From positions 21,751-85,750 of the forward strand of contig JADJSZ010000013.1 of assembly GCA_016711405.1 (NCBI GenBank): a DNA stretch of 64,000 nucleotides. Direction: 5' to 3'. Both the position numbers and the translations under genes were made by a program. The notes beneath the pieces are model-generated. The model saw only the letters and a list, made by a program, of their open reading frames with translations. It was not told the DNA's origin and searched no databases. Below are positions 45,712-54,746 of this stretch, piece after piece. The stretch comes from Candidatus Hadersleviella danica (GTDB lineage: Bacteria > Chloroflexota > Anaerolineae > Promineifilales > Promineifilaceae). How positions within the stretch are numbered: the first letter of the stretch is position 1; the number at the start of each line of letters is the position of its first letter.

Positions 45712-46618
45712 GAGGGTGTTTTGAAAGTTATGTAAACTAAAGCTTAGAAGTGAATTGCAGGGTTTTTGCTAAGGCGTTTCAGCATCAAATGAACCATAGC
45801 AGCATAAATCACCGCTTCACTGTTTTCCGTGAGTTGCTCATAATCCTTGCTAAGGCGACGGTAACGTCCCAGCCATGCAAAAGTGCGTTCGACAATCCAC
45901 CGTTTAGGTATGACTGAAAAACCTGTTGCCTCAGCAGAACGGGTCACTACCTCAAATATCCAACCAGCCAAATGGAAAACCCAATCCACCAATGGCTGTC
46001 CTGTATATCCGCCATCAGCCCAGATACGCGTTAAACGGTCAAACCCTTTTTGAGCCGCTAAAGCCAACACCAAACGTGCACCTTCCTTGTCTTGCATGTT
46101 TGCTTTGTGAACAACAACCACCATCAACAGGCCCATGACATCCACCAAGATATGCCTTTTGCGTCCTTTAACCTTTTTGCCACCATCATAACCTCGCTCC
46201 CCTCGGCTTTCTGTGGTTTTGACACTTTGGCTATCCAGAATGGCCGCACTCGGTTGTGCTTCTCGCCCTGCTTGTAAGCGAACGGCCTCTCTTAAGGCAT
46301 CATTCATTTTTTCCCACTGCCCTGTTTTTGACCATTCTCGGAAATAGCCGTAAACGGTTTGCCAAACTGGGAAATCGTGAGGTAATAGTCGCCATGCGCA
46401 ACCTGCACTTACAAAGTAGAAGATGGCATTGCACACCTCTCGCATCGAGGTGGAGCGGTGCCGCCCACCTCGTTTGGCGGGTGGGATGAGTGGTTCTAAA
46501 ATCAGCCACTGGGCATCAGTTAAGTCAGTTGGGTATGCGTTTCTGTTCATCATACCCTAACTGGTGCCCTATTTTTTTAAATTTTCAAGTTACTTGACAT
46601 AACTTTCAAAACACCCTC
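45712..46618. mobile_element. IS5-family insertion sequence
   Basis: A 907-bp element bounded by perfect 22-bp inverted repeats that begin GAGGGTGTTTTGAAAGTTAT, with one transposase gene. It is inserted within a GTGCTAA heptad tract. Flanking triplets are TAA and TCA, so no exact target duplication is visible. It lacks CGGCCG sites, unlike the host genes. Confidence 0.9.
45744..46553 (-). CDS. IS5-family transposase
   Basis: A 269-residue DDE transposase of the IS5/IS4-like DUF4096 plus DDE_Tnp_1 type. The N-terminus is YPTDLTDAQWLILEPLIPP; the first Asp lies in AAILDSQSVKT, the second in IWADGGYTGQ, and the Glu in RWIVERTFAWLGRYRRL. The frame is intact, suggesting recent activity. The ATG pair at 46553/46550 starts inside the right end. 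Confidence 0.95.
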   Translation of the reverse strand: MMNRNAYPTDLTDAQWLILEPLIPPAKRGGRHRSTSMREVCNAIFYFVSAGCAWRLLPHDFPVWQTVYGYFREWSKTGQWEKMNDALREAVRLQAGREAQPSAAILDSQSVKTTESRGERGYDGGKKVKGRKRHILVDVMGLLMVVVVHKANMQDKEGARLVLALAAQKGFDRLTRIWADGGYTGQPLVDWVFHLAGWIFEVVTRSAEATGFSVIPKRWIVERTFAWLGRYRRLSKDYEQLTENSEAVIYAAMVHLMLKRLSKNPAIHF

Positions 46619-46640
46619 TCAGTACTCAGCACTCTTTATT

Positions 46641-47305
46641 ATGGACAAATCACTCGAAATCATGCGTATTTTGCGGGTTCCACCGCTGGGAAAGTTGGTG
46701 GTGGAGTTGGGCGGGAAGCAGTTTGAGAAGCTGGAAGATGTGCCTGACGGCCGTCAGCGGCAGATGGCGTTGGCGGCGATAGGGGAGTTGATTGCTTTTG
46801 GCGGAAGCTACCAAAAATTGGTAGATGCGGGGTTTGCGCCGCCCCTTGCCCCGCCGCCAGCCAAGCAGGAAGAGCCGATGACGGCCGCGCAAGCCGCCTT
46901 TTTGGCCTCGTTGCGCGGCTCAGAAAAGATAGTGACCGACCCGATTAACTTGGTGCGCCAGTTGGCGGTGGAAGAGCAGGCCAATCCGCCCGCCCCGCCT
47001 GCGGCCGTGGCTCCTCCTGTGCCACCACCCACTCCAGAGCCAATCCCCGCGCCACCCCAATAACGCCAGCGGCAACGGCCGTGCCCCCAGACCCCATCAC
47101 CCAACTAAATGCCATCTTGCAGAAGCATTTGGCCAAAGCCCCCGAACTAAACGGGCAACTCATTCAGTTGGAAGCGCACAATGGCGGGGTGCAACTCAAT
47201 GTGAATGGCACGTTTTACGCCAAACCATCCGATGTGCCCGACCCGCTGACGCGCATGATTGTGAAAGCGTCTCGACAAGAGTGGGATGAGACGCGGGGGA
47301 CATAG
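46641..47305 (+). CDS. Hypothetical protein with two similar modules and a Pro-rich linker (one frameshift)
   Basis: About 221 residues after correcting one missing C near 47055, where the first frame stops at CCCCAATAA. The N-terminal half contains LVVELGGKQFEKLEDVPDGR; a Pro/Ala linker follows (about residues 105-155); the C-terminal half contains VQLNVNGTFYAKPSDVPDPLTR. The two stretches align as an internal duplication (V-x-L-x-GG/NG-x-F-x-K, DVPD, R). No known domain or signal peptide is recognised. A terminator follows the stop. Confidence 0.65.
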
Positions 47306-47329
47306 ATAGAACGAATCGCAGGTAACAAA

Positions 47330-47357
47330 AAAGCCAGCAAATTTGCTGGCTTTTTTT
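47330..47357. terminator. Bidirectional terminator between hypothetical gene and tRNA-Arg
   Basis: AAAGCCAGCAAA pairs with TTTGCTGGCTTT; the T-run suits the plus strand and the A-run the minus strand. Confidence 0.85.
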
Positions 47358-47360
47358 GTG

Positions 47361-47432
47361 TGTCCCCACCAGGAATCGAACCTGGATCTCTGGCTTCGGA
47401 GACCAACGCTCTATCCATTGAGCTATGAGGAC
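47361..47432 (-). tRNA. tRNA-Arg (anticodon CCG)
   Basis: A 72-nt cloverleaf with acceptor GTCCTCA/TGGGGAC, D-loop AATGGAT, anticodon loop CTCCGAA giving CCG, and T-loop GGTTCGATTCC. CCA is not encoded. Confidence 0.92.
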
Positions 47433-47444
47433 GCGCGACGCAGA

Positions 47445-47473
47445 ATAATCCCATAAAACGGCCGTTTCGTCAA
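47445..47473 (-). promoter_or_regulatory. Promoter of tRNA-Arg
   Basis: TTGACG (47473-47468) and GATTAT (47450-47445) are separated by 17 bp, which include one CGGCCG palindrome. Confidence 0.55.
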
Positions 47474-47486
47474 TCCCGCGCCAAAA

Positions 47487-47558
47487 TGAGAGGTGGAAAG
47501 TAAAAAGTGAAAGGTGAAAAGAGGGGTAATCCGCAATCCACAATCCCCAATCCAAAAT
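47487..47558. repeat. GTAAAAA and AATCCGC/AATCCAA heptads
   Basis: The tract fills the space between tRNA-Arg and the 3' end of ogt. Confidence 0.65.
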
Positions 47559-47559
47559 C

Positions 47560-48066
47560 CTAAATGAGCCAGCTCCCCTCGAGGCGAAGCAGGGCGGCTT
47601 TGTGTTCCAGCCCGCCACCGTAGCCGTGCAATTTGCCATCTGCCCCAATCACGCGGTGGCAGGGGATGATGATGGGAATGGGGTTGGTGGCGTTGGCACG
47701 GCCGACAGCGCGGGTGCTTTGGGGCGCACCCAATTGGTTGGCTATCTCCTGATAGGTAGCCAATTCGCCGTAGGGAATGGCGTATACCTGCCGCAAAGCG
47801 CGTTGTTGGAATGCTGTCAGGGTGTCCCACGCGAGCGGCACATCGAATTCGCGCCGCTCGCCCGCAAAATACTCGCGGAGTTGTTGAGCGATTGACTCGA
47901 GGGCGGCCGAGTTGAGCACGGCCGTTTCCCCTGTGGTGCGCTCAAGCGCGGCCGTGAATTCGGCCGCTGTGCTGTGGAAGTGGATGGCCAACAAAACGCC
48001 ATCCCGTTCGGCCAGCCAGAGGGTGCCGATGGGTGTGTTTTCGAGGGGGGCGATGTGGAGGGGCAT
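47560..48066 (-). CDS. ogt: Methylated-DNA--protein-cysteine methyltransferase
   Basis: A 168-residue O6-alkylguanine-DNA alkyltransferase. The acceptor motif PCHRVIGADG and the upstream RAVGRANATNPIPI helix-turn-helix segment are standard, and GYGGGLEHKAALL closes the active site. It repairs O6-alkylguanine by irreversible transfer to the Cys. The length is typical. It is followed by the cupin gene, transcribed the same way from about 40 bp upstream. Confidence 0.95.
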   Translation of the reverse strand: MPLHIAPLENTPIGTLWLAERDGVLLAIHFHSTAAEFTAALERTTGETAVLNSAALESIAQQLREYFAGERREFDVPLAWDTLTAFQQRALRQVYAIPYGELATYQEIANQLGAPQSTRAVGRANATNPIPIIIPCHRVIGADGKLHGYGGGLEHKAALLRLEGSWLI

Positions 48067-48107
48067 AGGGCGAGAGGAAGGGAGTAAGAGAAAAGGGAGG
48101 GGGAAAG

Positions 48108-48440
48108 CTACTGGTTCGGGGCTTGGCTTCCTTCGGCGGGGGCGAAGAAGACGAGGAGGGTGAGGTCGGCCGTGATGGTGTGGAAGTAGTGGATGGCTAG
48201 TTTGGGGACGTAAATCACATCGCCCGTTTGCACGGGGTGCTCACGGCCGCTGATGTGGATTTGCCCCGCGCCCGCCAACACGTAATAGGTTTCGTCTTCG
48301 GTGTGGGGCTGTTGCAGGTCGGCCGTGCCTGCCGGCAAGTGGTAAAGGCCCATGCTCAGGTCGGCCGTGCGTAAAAACTCCAACCAGCTTTGGCCGCTGG
48401 CCTGTTGTTCAGCAAGTAATTGGGGCAGGGGGTAGATCAT
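48108..48440 (-). CDS. Small cupin-domain protein
   Basis: A 110-residue single cupin barrel with PHTEDETYYVLAGAGQI (motif 1: the His and Glu metal ligands are present) and the second motif region TGDVIYVPKLAIHYFH. The function is unspecific: a metal-binding dioxygenase-like or sugar-binding protein. The start codon abuts a CGCAATCCC repeat tract. Confidence 0.85.
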   Translation of the reverse strand: MIYPLPQLLAEQQASGQSWLEFLRTADLSMGLYHLPAGTADLQQPHTEDETYYVLAGAGQIHISGREHPVQTGDVIYVPKLAIHYFHTITADLTLLVFFAPAEGSQAPNQ

Positions 48441-48500
48441 GGGATTGCGGAATGGGGAATGCGGAATGCGGAACTGACCGACTGACCGACTGAAAGACTT
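48441..48500. repeat. GGAATGC heptads and GACTGACC octads
   Basis: The tract lies between the DUF2071 stop and the cupin start. Confidence 0.7.
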
Positions 48501-49265
48501 TCACCTCAGTACTTTTAATGGATACACATCCACATCCACACCGGGCGAGCCAAGGACGTGGTCGGGGGGGCGGTGGGGGTTGCCCAAGCCCGCCAATTCG
48601 AGCAGATGGGCATCCCACTCATCGAGCGAACTGGCGCAGAGCGGGTAGGGGGTGTGGTACACCTGCCCCGTGCCGATTTGGCCACGGCCGAGGTCGGCGA
48701 ACAAAATGTACCGTTCGGCCAAGAAAAACTCGAGCGTGCCCGGCTCGGCAGGACGGGTTTCTTTGCCCAAGCGGTATCGGAAACGGCTGGCGGCCGTTGT
48801 GCCGCGCCGCTGGGTGGTGTAGGTGGTCGGCCGTTGCGGGGTTAGCCCCAGCCAGCCCATGCCGGGGCTGGCCATCTGGCTGTAAAAGTAAGGGAGCTTG
48901 AAAAAGCGGCGGGCTAATTGCACGGCCAGCCATTGGTTGGCATCCAGCGAGTAGAACCACACCCCCGCCACGCCCCGCTCGTCGTAGACATAGGTGCGGA
49001 CGTTCGTTTCCATGAACCACGAAATGCCGGGCACGGCGGGGAGAAAGCGCGGCCGAATGCCACACATGAAAAAGGGCACGATGGCCACATAGGCACGGCC
49101 GTCGAACGTGTCCACCGTTAGCCCCGGCGGCAGGGTGCGCTGGATGGCGGCGGGGTCCCATTCCCAATGCAAAAACAGCAAATCGCGCCATTGCTGGTAC
49201 ATCACCACCCGCTGGTCAGGCGGCCGTTGGCACAATTGGAGCCGTTGTTCAAGGGTAGGAGGCAT
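48501..49265 (-). CDS. DUF2071 (YqjF-like) protein
   Basis: A 254-residue member of the DUF2071 family: QQWRDLLFLHWEWDPAAI near the N-terminus, LPPGLTVDTFDGRAYVAIVPF, and the METNVRTYVYDERG stretch followed by GVWFYSLDA. The family is similar to acetoacetate-decarboxylase-like folds but has no proven function. No membrane segment is seen. The start follows a CCCCAATCCC repeat tract. Confidence 0.9.
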   Translation of the reverse strand: MPPTLEQRLQLCQRPPDQRVVMYQQWRDLLFLHWEWDPAAIQRTLPPGLTVDTFDGRAYVAIVPFFMCGIRPRFLPAVPGISWFMETNVRTYVYDERGVAGVWFYSLDANQWLAVQLARRFFKLPYFYSQMASPGMGWLGLTPQRPTTYTTQRRGTTAASRFRYRLGKETRPAEPGTLEFFLAERYILFADLGRGQIGTGQVYHTPYPLCASSLDEWDAHLLELAGLGNPHRPPDHVLGSPGVDVDVYPLKVLR

Positions 49266-49341
49266 GGGATTGGGGAATGCGGAATGCGGAATGGGGATTG
49301 CGGAACTTTCAACTCAGCACTCAGCACTCAGCACTCAAAAC
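49266..49341. repeat. GGAATGC and CAGCACT heptads
   Basis: The tract separates the DUF2071 start from the pyrophosphatase stop. Confidence 0.7.
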
Positions 49342-49955
49342 TTAGCCCGTGCCAAATTCTTCATCGTAGTCGGCCATGGAGGCGCGGATGACTTGGAGGG
49401 CTTGTTCACGGCCGTAGACATGCTCAATGGTCGCCCGCGTTTTCATATCCGCCTTCATTTTATAGGTGCTGAAATAGTGGCGCAGGCGTTCATAGAGCAC
49501 ATCAGGCAATTGGGAAATGTCGGTCACATTGCCCCACACGTTGTCATTCTCCAGAATGGCCACAATTTTGTCGTCCGCCTCGCCCTCATCCACCATTTGC
49601 AAGCCCCCCCACCACGCGGGCGTTGAGAATGACTTCGCCACGGGTAATGGGCTGTTCGCTAATGACGCAAATATCCATCGGGTCGCCATCACCTCGGTTG
49701 GATTGGGGCGAAAGCGCACACACCCGTGCGCCGCAATAGGTGCGGGGGATGAAACCATAGAGCATGGGCGGCCGTGACGAGGTGTGTTGCGGCCGATCCA
49801 CGCAAATAGCCTGTAATTTTGTCAATCTCATATTTCATCGAATCAAACGGGGTGATTTCGATATAGGCATGGACAATTTCAGGTGCATGTGGGCCGACTT
49901 CGAGTCCATGCCAAGGATGCGGCCGCCAACGGTAAAAAGGTTTTGGAAAAGCCAT
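49342..49955 (-). pseudogene. ppa: Inorganic pyrophosphatase (two frame breaks)
   Basis: The corrected protein is about 205 residues of family I soluble pyrophosphatase, which hydrolyses diphosphate with Mg. Visible family features: HPWHGLEVG, FDSMKYEIDKITGYL, then RVDRPQ, LYGFIPRTYCG and the catalytic aspartate motif GDGDPMDICV. Breaks: near 49815, two bases (GT) missing from a GTGT so that LRVDRPQ is lost; near 49604, one G too many in a run of seven. Both look like sequence errors in an essential gene. The start at 49955 precedes FPKPFYRW. Confidence 0.88.
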
Positions 49956-50000
49956 AGGACAATTAACAAGGAGCAATGAACAATGAGCAAAGGGGGTTGC

Positions 50001-50339
50001 CTAGCGCTTGCTTTTGGGCAACGATTGCACAATAAGGCGATAGGAATGGTCAATCATAGCATAAAACTCTGCCTCGGGAATGGAGTCATTGAGGGTGACC
50101 GTGTTCCAATGCTTTTTGTTCATATGGTAGCCGGGTTGCACGGCCGTATACATCTGCCGCAAAACAATGGCATCGTCGGGGTCACACTTTAAGTTGATGG
50201 TTACAGGGTCATCCAAAAAGGAGACGATGGCAAAAATTTTGCCACCCACTTTATACACCCAATTTTCTGGCCCAAAAGGATGCTCTTCGGTGGTATGGGG
50301 CTTGCCCAATAAATAGTCGCGCAAAGGATGGGTAATCAT
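50001..50339 (-). CDS. MmcQ/YjbR-family protein
   Basis: A 112-residue protein of the YjbR (CyaY-like fold) family: HPFGPENWVYKVGGKIFAI, then INLKCDPDDAIVLR, then PGYHMNKKHWNTVTL and the C-terminal helix with MIDHSYRLI. Members are small DNA-binding-like proteins of uncertain role. The ATG at 50339 is the family start. Confidence 0.9.
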   Translation of the reverse strand: MITHPLRDYLLGKPHTTEEHPFGPENWVYKVGGKIFAIVSFLDDPVTINLKCDPDDAIVLRQMYTAVQPGYHMNKKHWNTVTLNDSIPEAEFYAMIDHSYRLIVQSLPKSKR

Positions 50340-50439
50340 AGGATTTAGGTAATTGGTTAGGTGCTTTGGGCGGCCTCCAGATATCTCCATTATAGCCAAT
50401 CACCACCAGCCGCCCTAATCCCTCGCAGGTGTCCCTTCC

Positions 50440-50491
50440 CCGTGCTAGACTTTCTCAATAACGAATAACCAATAACCAGTAACCATTCCCC
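50440..50491. repeat. ATAACCA heptads abutting manA
   Basis: Units of the CGAATAAC/CAGTAAC type run to within a few bases of the manA ATG. Confidence 0.65.
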
Positions 50492-51481
50492 ATGTACCCC
50501 TTCCTCTTCACCCCCGTGCTCAAAGATTACATTTGGGGCGGCCGTAACTTGGCCACCCACCTCGGCCGCCCATTGCCCGCTGGCAAAATCGCCGAAAGCT
50601 GGGAGATAGCCGCCCACCACGATGGTACAACGGCCGTGGCCAACGGCCCCCGCGCTGGCCAGCTCCTCACCGATTTACTGACCGAACAAGGGCTGGCTCT
50701 CATCGGCCGTCGCTCCCAATGGGCGCTGGAGCGGGGCAAATTCCCCCTGCTCATCAAACTGCTGGATGCCACCCAACCCCTCTCCGTGCAAGTCCACCCC
50801 GACGACGAGTACGCTTTGGCACACGAAGGCAACGAGCTGGGCAAAACGGAAATGTGGGTCGTGCTACATGCCGAACCCTCGGCCGAGGTCATTTTCGGCG
50901 TGGCGGAGGGGACAACCCCCGCCAATTTCCGCGCCGCACTCGAGGCAGGACAACTAGAACCCCATCTGCACCGCGTGCCTGTGCGCACGGGCGACCACAT
51001 CAATGTACCTGCTGGCTCGCTCCACGCCATCATGGGCGGCTTGCTCATTGCCGAAATTCAGCAAAACTCTAACACGACGTATCGGGTGTACGATTGGAAC
51101 CGGGTGGAGGCCGACGGCCGCCCACGGCCGCTCCACATCGAACCCGCCCTTGCCGTCATCAACTTTGAGCAGGTAGCACCCACCCGCCCAGAACCCATCC
51201 CCCTGCCTGCCCCCGCTGGGGTAGGGCGCTGGCAACTGTGCCACAATCGCTACTTTACCGTCGAACGGCTGGAGCTATCCGCGGGGGCGCGGTTTGAGGG
51301 GGTGTGCGATGGGGAGACGTTTGAGATTTGGGGGGTGGTGGGGGGCACGGCCGCGCTCCACACGGCCGCTGGGGAGATGGCTCTGTCGGCCGTGCAATTC
51401 ACCCTCCTCCCCGCCACGCTGGGGGTGTTTGCACTTACGGCCGAGGAGCCTTGTGTGTTGTTGCGGTCATATGTGGGGTAA
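50492..51481 (+). CDS. manA: Mannose-6-phosphate isomerase, class I
   Basis: A 329-residue type I phosphomannose isomerase. It starts PFLFTPVLKDYIWGG; the zinc ligands lie in LSVQVHPDD and GKTEMWVVL; DHINVPAGSLHAI adds the later His; then EIQQNSNTTYRVYDWNR. It interconverts mannose-6-phosphate and fructose-6-phosphate, linking glycolysis with GDP-mannose and surface glycan synthesis. No ribosome site is evident because the repeat tract abuts the ATG. A strong terminator follows. Confidence 0.95.
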   Translation: MYPFLFTPVLKDYIWGGRNLATHLGRPLPAGKIAESWEIAAHHDGTTAVANGPRAGQLLTDLLTEQGLALIGRRSQWALERGKFPLLIKLLDATQPLSVQVHPDDEYALAHEGNELGKTEMWVVLHAEPSAEVIFGVAEGTTPANFRAALEAGQLEPHLHRVPVRTGDHINVPAGSLHAIMGGLLIAEIQQNSNTTYRVYDWNRVEADGRPRPLHIEPALAVINFEQVAPTRPEPIPLPAPAGVGRWQLCHNRYFTVERLELSAGARFEGVCDGETFEIWGVVGGTAALHTAAGEMALSAVQFTLLPATLGVFALTAEEPCVLLRSYVG

Positions 51482-51495
51482 CTGGTAATTGAACG

Positions 51496-51533
51496 GGTGC
51501 AATCTGTATTCTGGATTGGATTGCACCTTTTTT
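51496..51533 (+). terminator. Terminator of manA
   Basis: GGTGCAATC pairs with GATTGCACC and is followed by six T. Confidence 0.85.
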
Positions 51534-51622
51534 GTTGCTATCAAATGATTGCAAATTGCAGTCAATTGGTTTTATAATGCAATCATTCGCAATGCAAACC
51601 ATACCAAATGGAGGTAAAACCG

Positions 51623-51946
51623 ATGAACAGCACTGTACAGGCACGAATTAGCCCCGAACTAAAAGAAGAAGCCGAAGCCATTTTTGCCTCAATGGGCATG
51701 ACCACGGCCGAAGCCATTCGCATCTTTCTCCAACAAACCGTCAATATGGGCGGGCTACCCTTTCAGCCAATGGCCAAAATTCCCCCCATGATGACCCAAG
51801 AACCTAAACGGCTGGTTCTTAAAGAGCAGGATGGACAAACCCAACGCGGCAATGATTTTTTGCTCTCGATTGTTGGTCTTGCTCCACTAGAGGATAATTT
51901 ATCCCAACGGGACGAAGAAATTTTGGCTCGCGAAATGGGGCAGTAA
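51623..51946 (+). CDS. RelB/DinJ-family antitoxin without a linked toxin
   Basis: A 107-residue protein. The N-terminal 50 residues are the RelB/DinJ ribbon-helix-helix domain (VQARISPELKEEAEAIFASMGMTTAEAIRIFLQQ, limits VQARI to FLQQT). The C-terminus is longer than usual and ends FLLSIVGLAPLEDN with an acidic tail. GGAGG precedes the ATG at 51623. RelE- or PIN-type toxins normally follow at once; here the next gene is an unrelated regulator, so the antitoxin is orphaned. Confidence 0.75.
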   Translation: MNSTVQARISPELKEEAEAIFASMGMTTAEAIRIFLQQTVNMGGLPFQPMAKIPPMMTQEPKRLVLKEQDGQTQRGNDFLLSIVGLAPLEDNLSQRDEEILAREMGQ

Positions 51947-51983
51947 GGGCATCCAAAATCCAAAATCCCCAATCCAAAATCAA

Positions 51984-54546
51984 ATGCTCCTCACCAAACT
52001 CTACCCACCCCTCGCCCCGCCGAGCCTTGTGCCACGGCCGCGCTTAATCGCCCAACTCGAGGCGGGGCTGGCGGGCAAACTGACCCTCGTCTCCGCCCCG
52101 CCGGGGTTTGGCAAAACCAGCCTTTTGGCCAGTTGGTTGGCGGGGCGTGCCAGCGCATGGCTCTCTTTGGATGAGGAAGACAACGATCCCACCCGCTTTT
52201 TGGCCTATCTGCTGGCCGCTCTGCAACAGATAGACGGCCGCTGGGGAGCCACGGCCGCTCCCCTCCTCGCCTCCGCCTCCCCCACCGCCCTGCTCAGTTT
52301 GCTCCTCAACGACCTGAGCCAGTACCCCACAGCAGGGGTGTTGGTGCTAGACGATTATCACGTTATCACGGCCGAATCCATCCACACCGCCCTCACTTTT
52401 TGGGTAGACCACCTGCCACCCCACCTGCACCTCATCCTCACCAGCAGAGCCGACCCACCTTTGCCGCTGGCGCGTTGGCGGGTGCGCCGCCACCTGAACG
52501 AGATTCGCACGGCCGATTTGCGCTTCACGGCCGAAGAAACAGCCCAATTTTGGCGCGAACACATGGGCGAACCCATCCCCAGCCCCGCCCTTGCCACGCT
52601 CGCCGAACGCACCGAGGGGTGGGTGGCCAGTTTGCACCTCGCCGCCCTGTCTTTGCGCGGCCGTTCGGCCAGCGAGGCGGCCGAGTTTGTGCGCAGTTTT
52701 ACGGGGAGCCATGCCTTCATTGTGGATTATTTGGTGGAGGAGGTGTTGCACCAGCAAGCCCCCGCCGACCAAGAATTTTTATTGCACACGGCCGTTCTCG
52801 ACCAACTCAACGGCGATTTGGTGAACGCCCTGCTGGGGCGCACCGATGGCCACGCCGTGCTGGAACGGCTCTACAAAGCCAACCTCTTTCTCATCCCACT
52901 CGACCAAGAGCGTCGTTGGTATCGCTACCACCACCTCTTCCGCGAGGCGTTGCTCGGCCGACTGCCCGCCCCCACCCGCGCCAATTTGCACCGCCGCGCT
53001 GGCCAATGGTTGGCCAGGCACGGCCGCCTGCGCCAAGCCATCCCCCACGCTTTGGCCACTGGTGATGAAGCCCAAGCGGCCGAATACCTCGAGACCATCG
53101 CCCCCCAGTTGCTGGAACAAAACGAATTGGCCAGTTTGCACCACTGGTTTGGCCAGCTTTCGGCGGCCGTGGTGGAGGCACGTTTGCCCCTGCTCTTGGC
53201 TGAGGGGTGGGCGCTCGCTTTGTGGGGGGCAAGGTTCGGCCGCCGCCACATTGCTCGGGCGGGGTAGATGGCCAGCCGAGGGCAAGTTAGCGGCCGAACA
53301 CGCCCTGCTCCAAGCGACCATCGCCCGCCAGCGGGGCGACAAAGAAGCGACCTTGGCCCTCACCCAGCAAGCCTTGGCCTTGGCCCCGCCCGAAGCGGAA
53401 GCGTTGCAAGCCGACATTTGGCGCAACTTGGGGCAAGTCTGGCTCATGCGGGGCGATTGGCTCCGGGCGGCGCACGCCTTGGGCGAAGCCATCGAACGCG
53501 CCGAGGACGACGACCAACGGGGGCACGGTTTGGTGGGTTTGGGGATTTTGCACCAATCGCAGGGGGAGTTGCGCGAGGCGGCCGTTATTTTTCGCCAAAT
53601 CCTCGCCTTGCCTGCCCCCAACCCAGCCACAGGGATGGCCGCACTGGGTCTCGGCATGGTGCTGGCCGAATGGAACGAATTGACCGAGGCGGCGCACTGG
53701 CTGGTGGCGGGTATCGGTCAAGTCAAACCCTCGCTCGAGCAATATATGTTGGCGCGGGGCTATGTCGCTTTGGCACAAGTGCAACAGGCGCAAGGATTGC
53801 CCACGGCCGCTTTGGCCACCCTCACCGAAGCGGAAGATTGGTTTGGGCAAGTGCAAATTCTCGGCCCCGGCCCCGCCTTGTGGCTGGCTCCTCATCGGGC
53901 GCGATTATGGCTCCAGCAAGGGCAGGTGGGCACGGCCGTGCGCTGGGCCGAAACGCACACCTTCCACAGCAAGGGGGAGCTGGCCGTGGTGGAACAACTG
54001 ACAATGGTGCGGCTCCGTTTGGCGCAAAACCAGCCTCGCCTCGCCTCTGACCATTTGACGGCGACGCGAGCCATCCGCACGGCCGAGGAGCATTTGTCCT
54101 ACAAAGTGGAGGTGGCTCTGCTGGAGGCGTTGTGCCAACAGAAGGTGGGCAATACGGCGGCCGTGGGCTTCGCTCTCGGCCGTGCCCTCGAGTGGGCGGA
54201 GCCAGCAGGCTATGTGCGCCTCTTCTTAAACGAAGGGGCGGTGATGGCCGATTTATTGCGCCATGCGTTGGCGCAGGGGATGGCTCCCGTTTATGTGGGG
54301 CGGCTGTTGGCGGGCTGGGGCGCGGCCGTGCCCACCCCCCATTCCCCTCTGCCCAACCCACCCACAGCGCGTGAGTTAGAGATTTTGCGCCTCCTCAACA
54401 GCGGCGCCACCAACCAAGAAATCGCCGATGCCCTCGTGGTGGCGGTTTCAACAGTGAAAAAGCACATCAGCAACCTCCTCACCAAACTAGACGCGACAAA
54501 TCGGGTCGAAGCCTTGGCGCGGGCACGGGATGCGGGGCTGTTATAG
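51984..54546 (+). CDS. MalT-like LuxR-family ATP-dependent regulator (one frame break)
   Basis: The product of about 850 residues has a STAND NTPase with Walker A APPGFGKTSLL and Walker B-like VLVLDDYHVI, a winged-helix region, TPR-like helical repeats (about residues 400-760), and a C-terminal LuxR helix-turn-helix (ARELEILRLLNSGATNQEIADAL). Such LAL/MalT regulators are ATP-dependent activators triggered by inducers such as maltotriose. The frame changes near 53235-53265 (ALWGARFG, then AATLLGR), consistent with one extra base. The start touches an AATCCAAA repeat tract. Confidence 0.88.
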
Positions 54547-54552
54547 GCGTGG

Positions 54553-54622
54553 GGAGCAGAGGAGCAGAGGAGATTTTATTCCGCAATCCCCATTCCATTC
54601 CGCAATCCAATCCCTTCTTCTC
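54553..54622. repeat. GCAGAGGA octads and CCGCAATC heptads
   Basis: The tract follows the regulator stop; the rest of the 200-bp gap holds the partial dyad element. Confidence 0.65.
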
Positions 54623-54682
54623 CCTCCCAATACACCTTTCGTACACCCTCCTTTTTCCCCTCCCCTACTATGATGTGGTCAT

Positions 54683-54735
54683 GGTTGGTTCAACAACAAA
54701 CCAACCCTCTATCTCTATCTCCCATCTCTATCTCT
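54683..54735. repeat. Dyad GAGATAGAG element, partial copy 4
   Basis: Only the right arm (CCTCTATCTCTATCTCCCATC) and a GGTTGGTTCAACAAC centre remain. Confidence 0.6.
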
Positions 54736-54746
54736 AGGAGGCAAAC

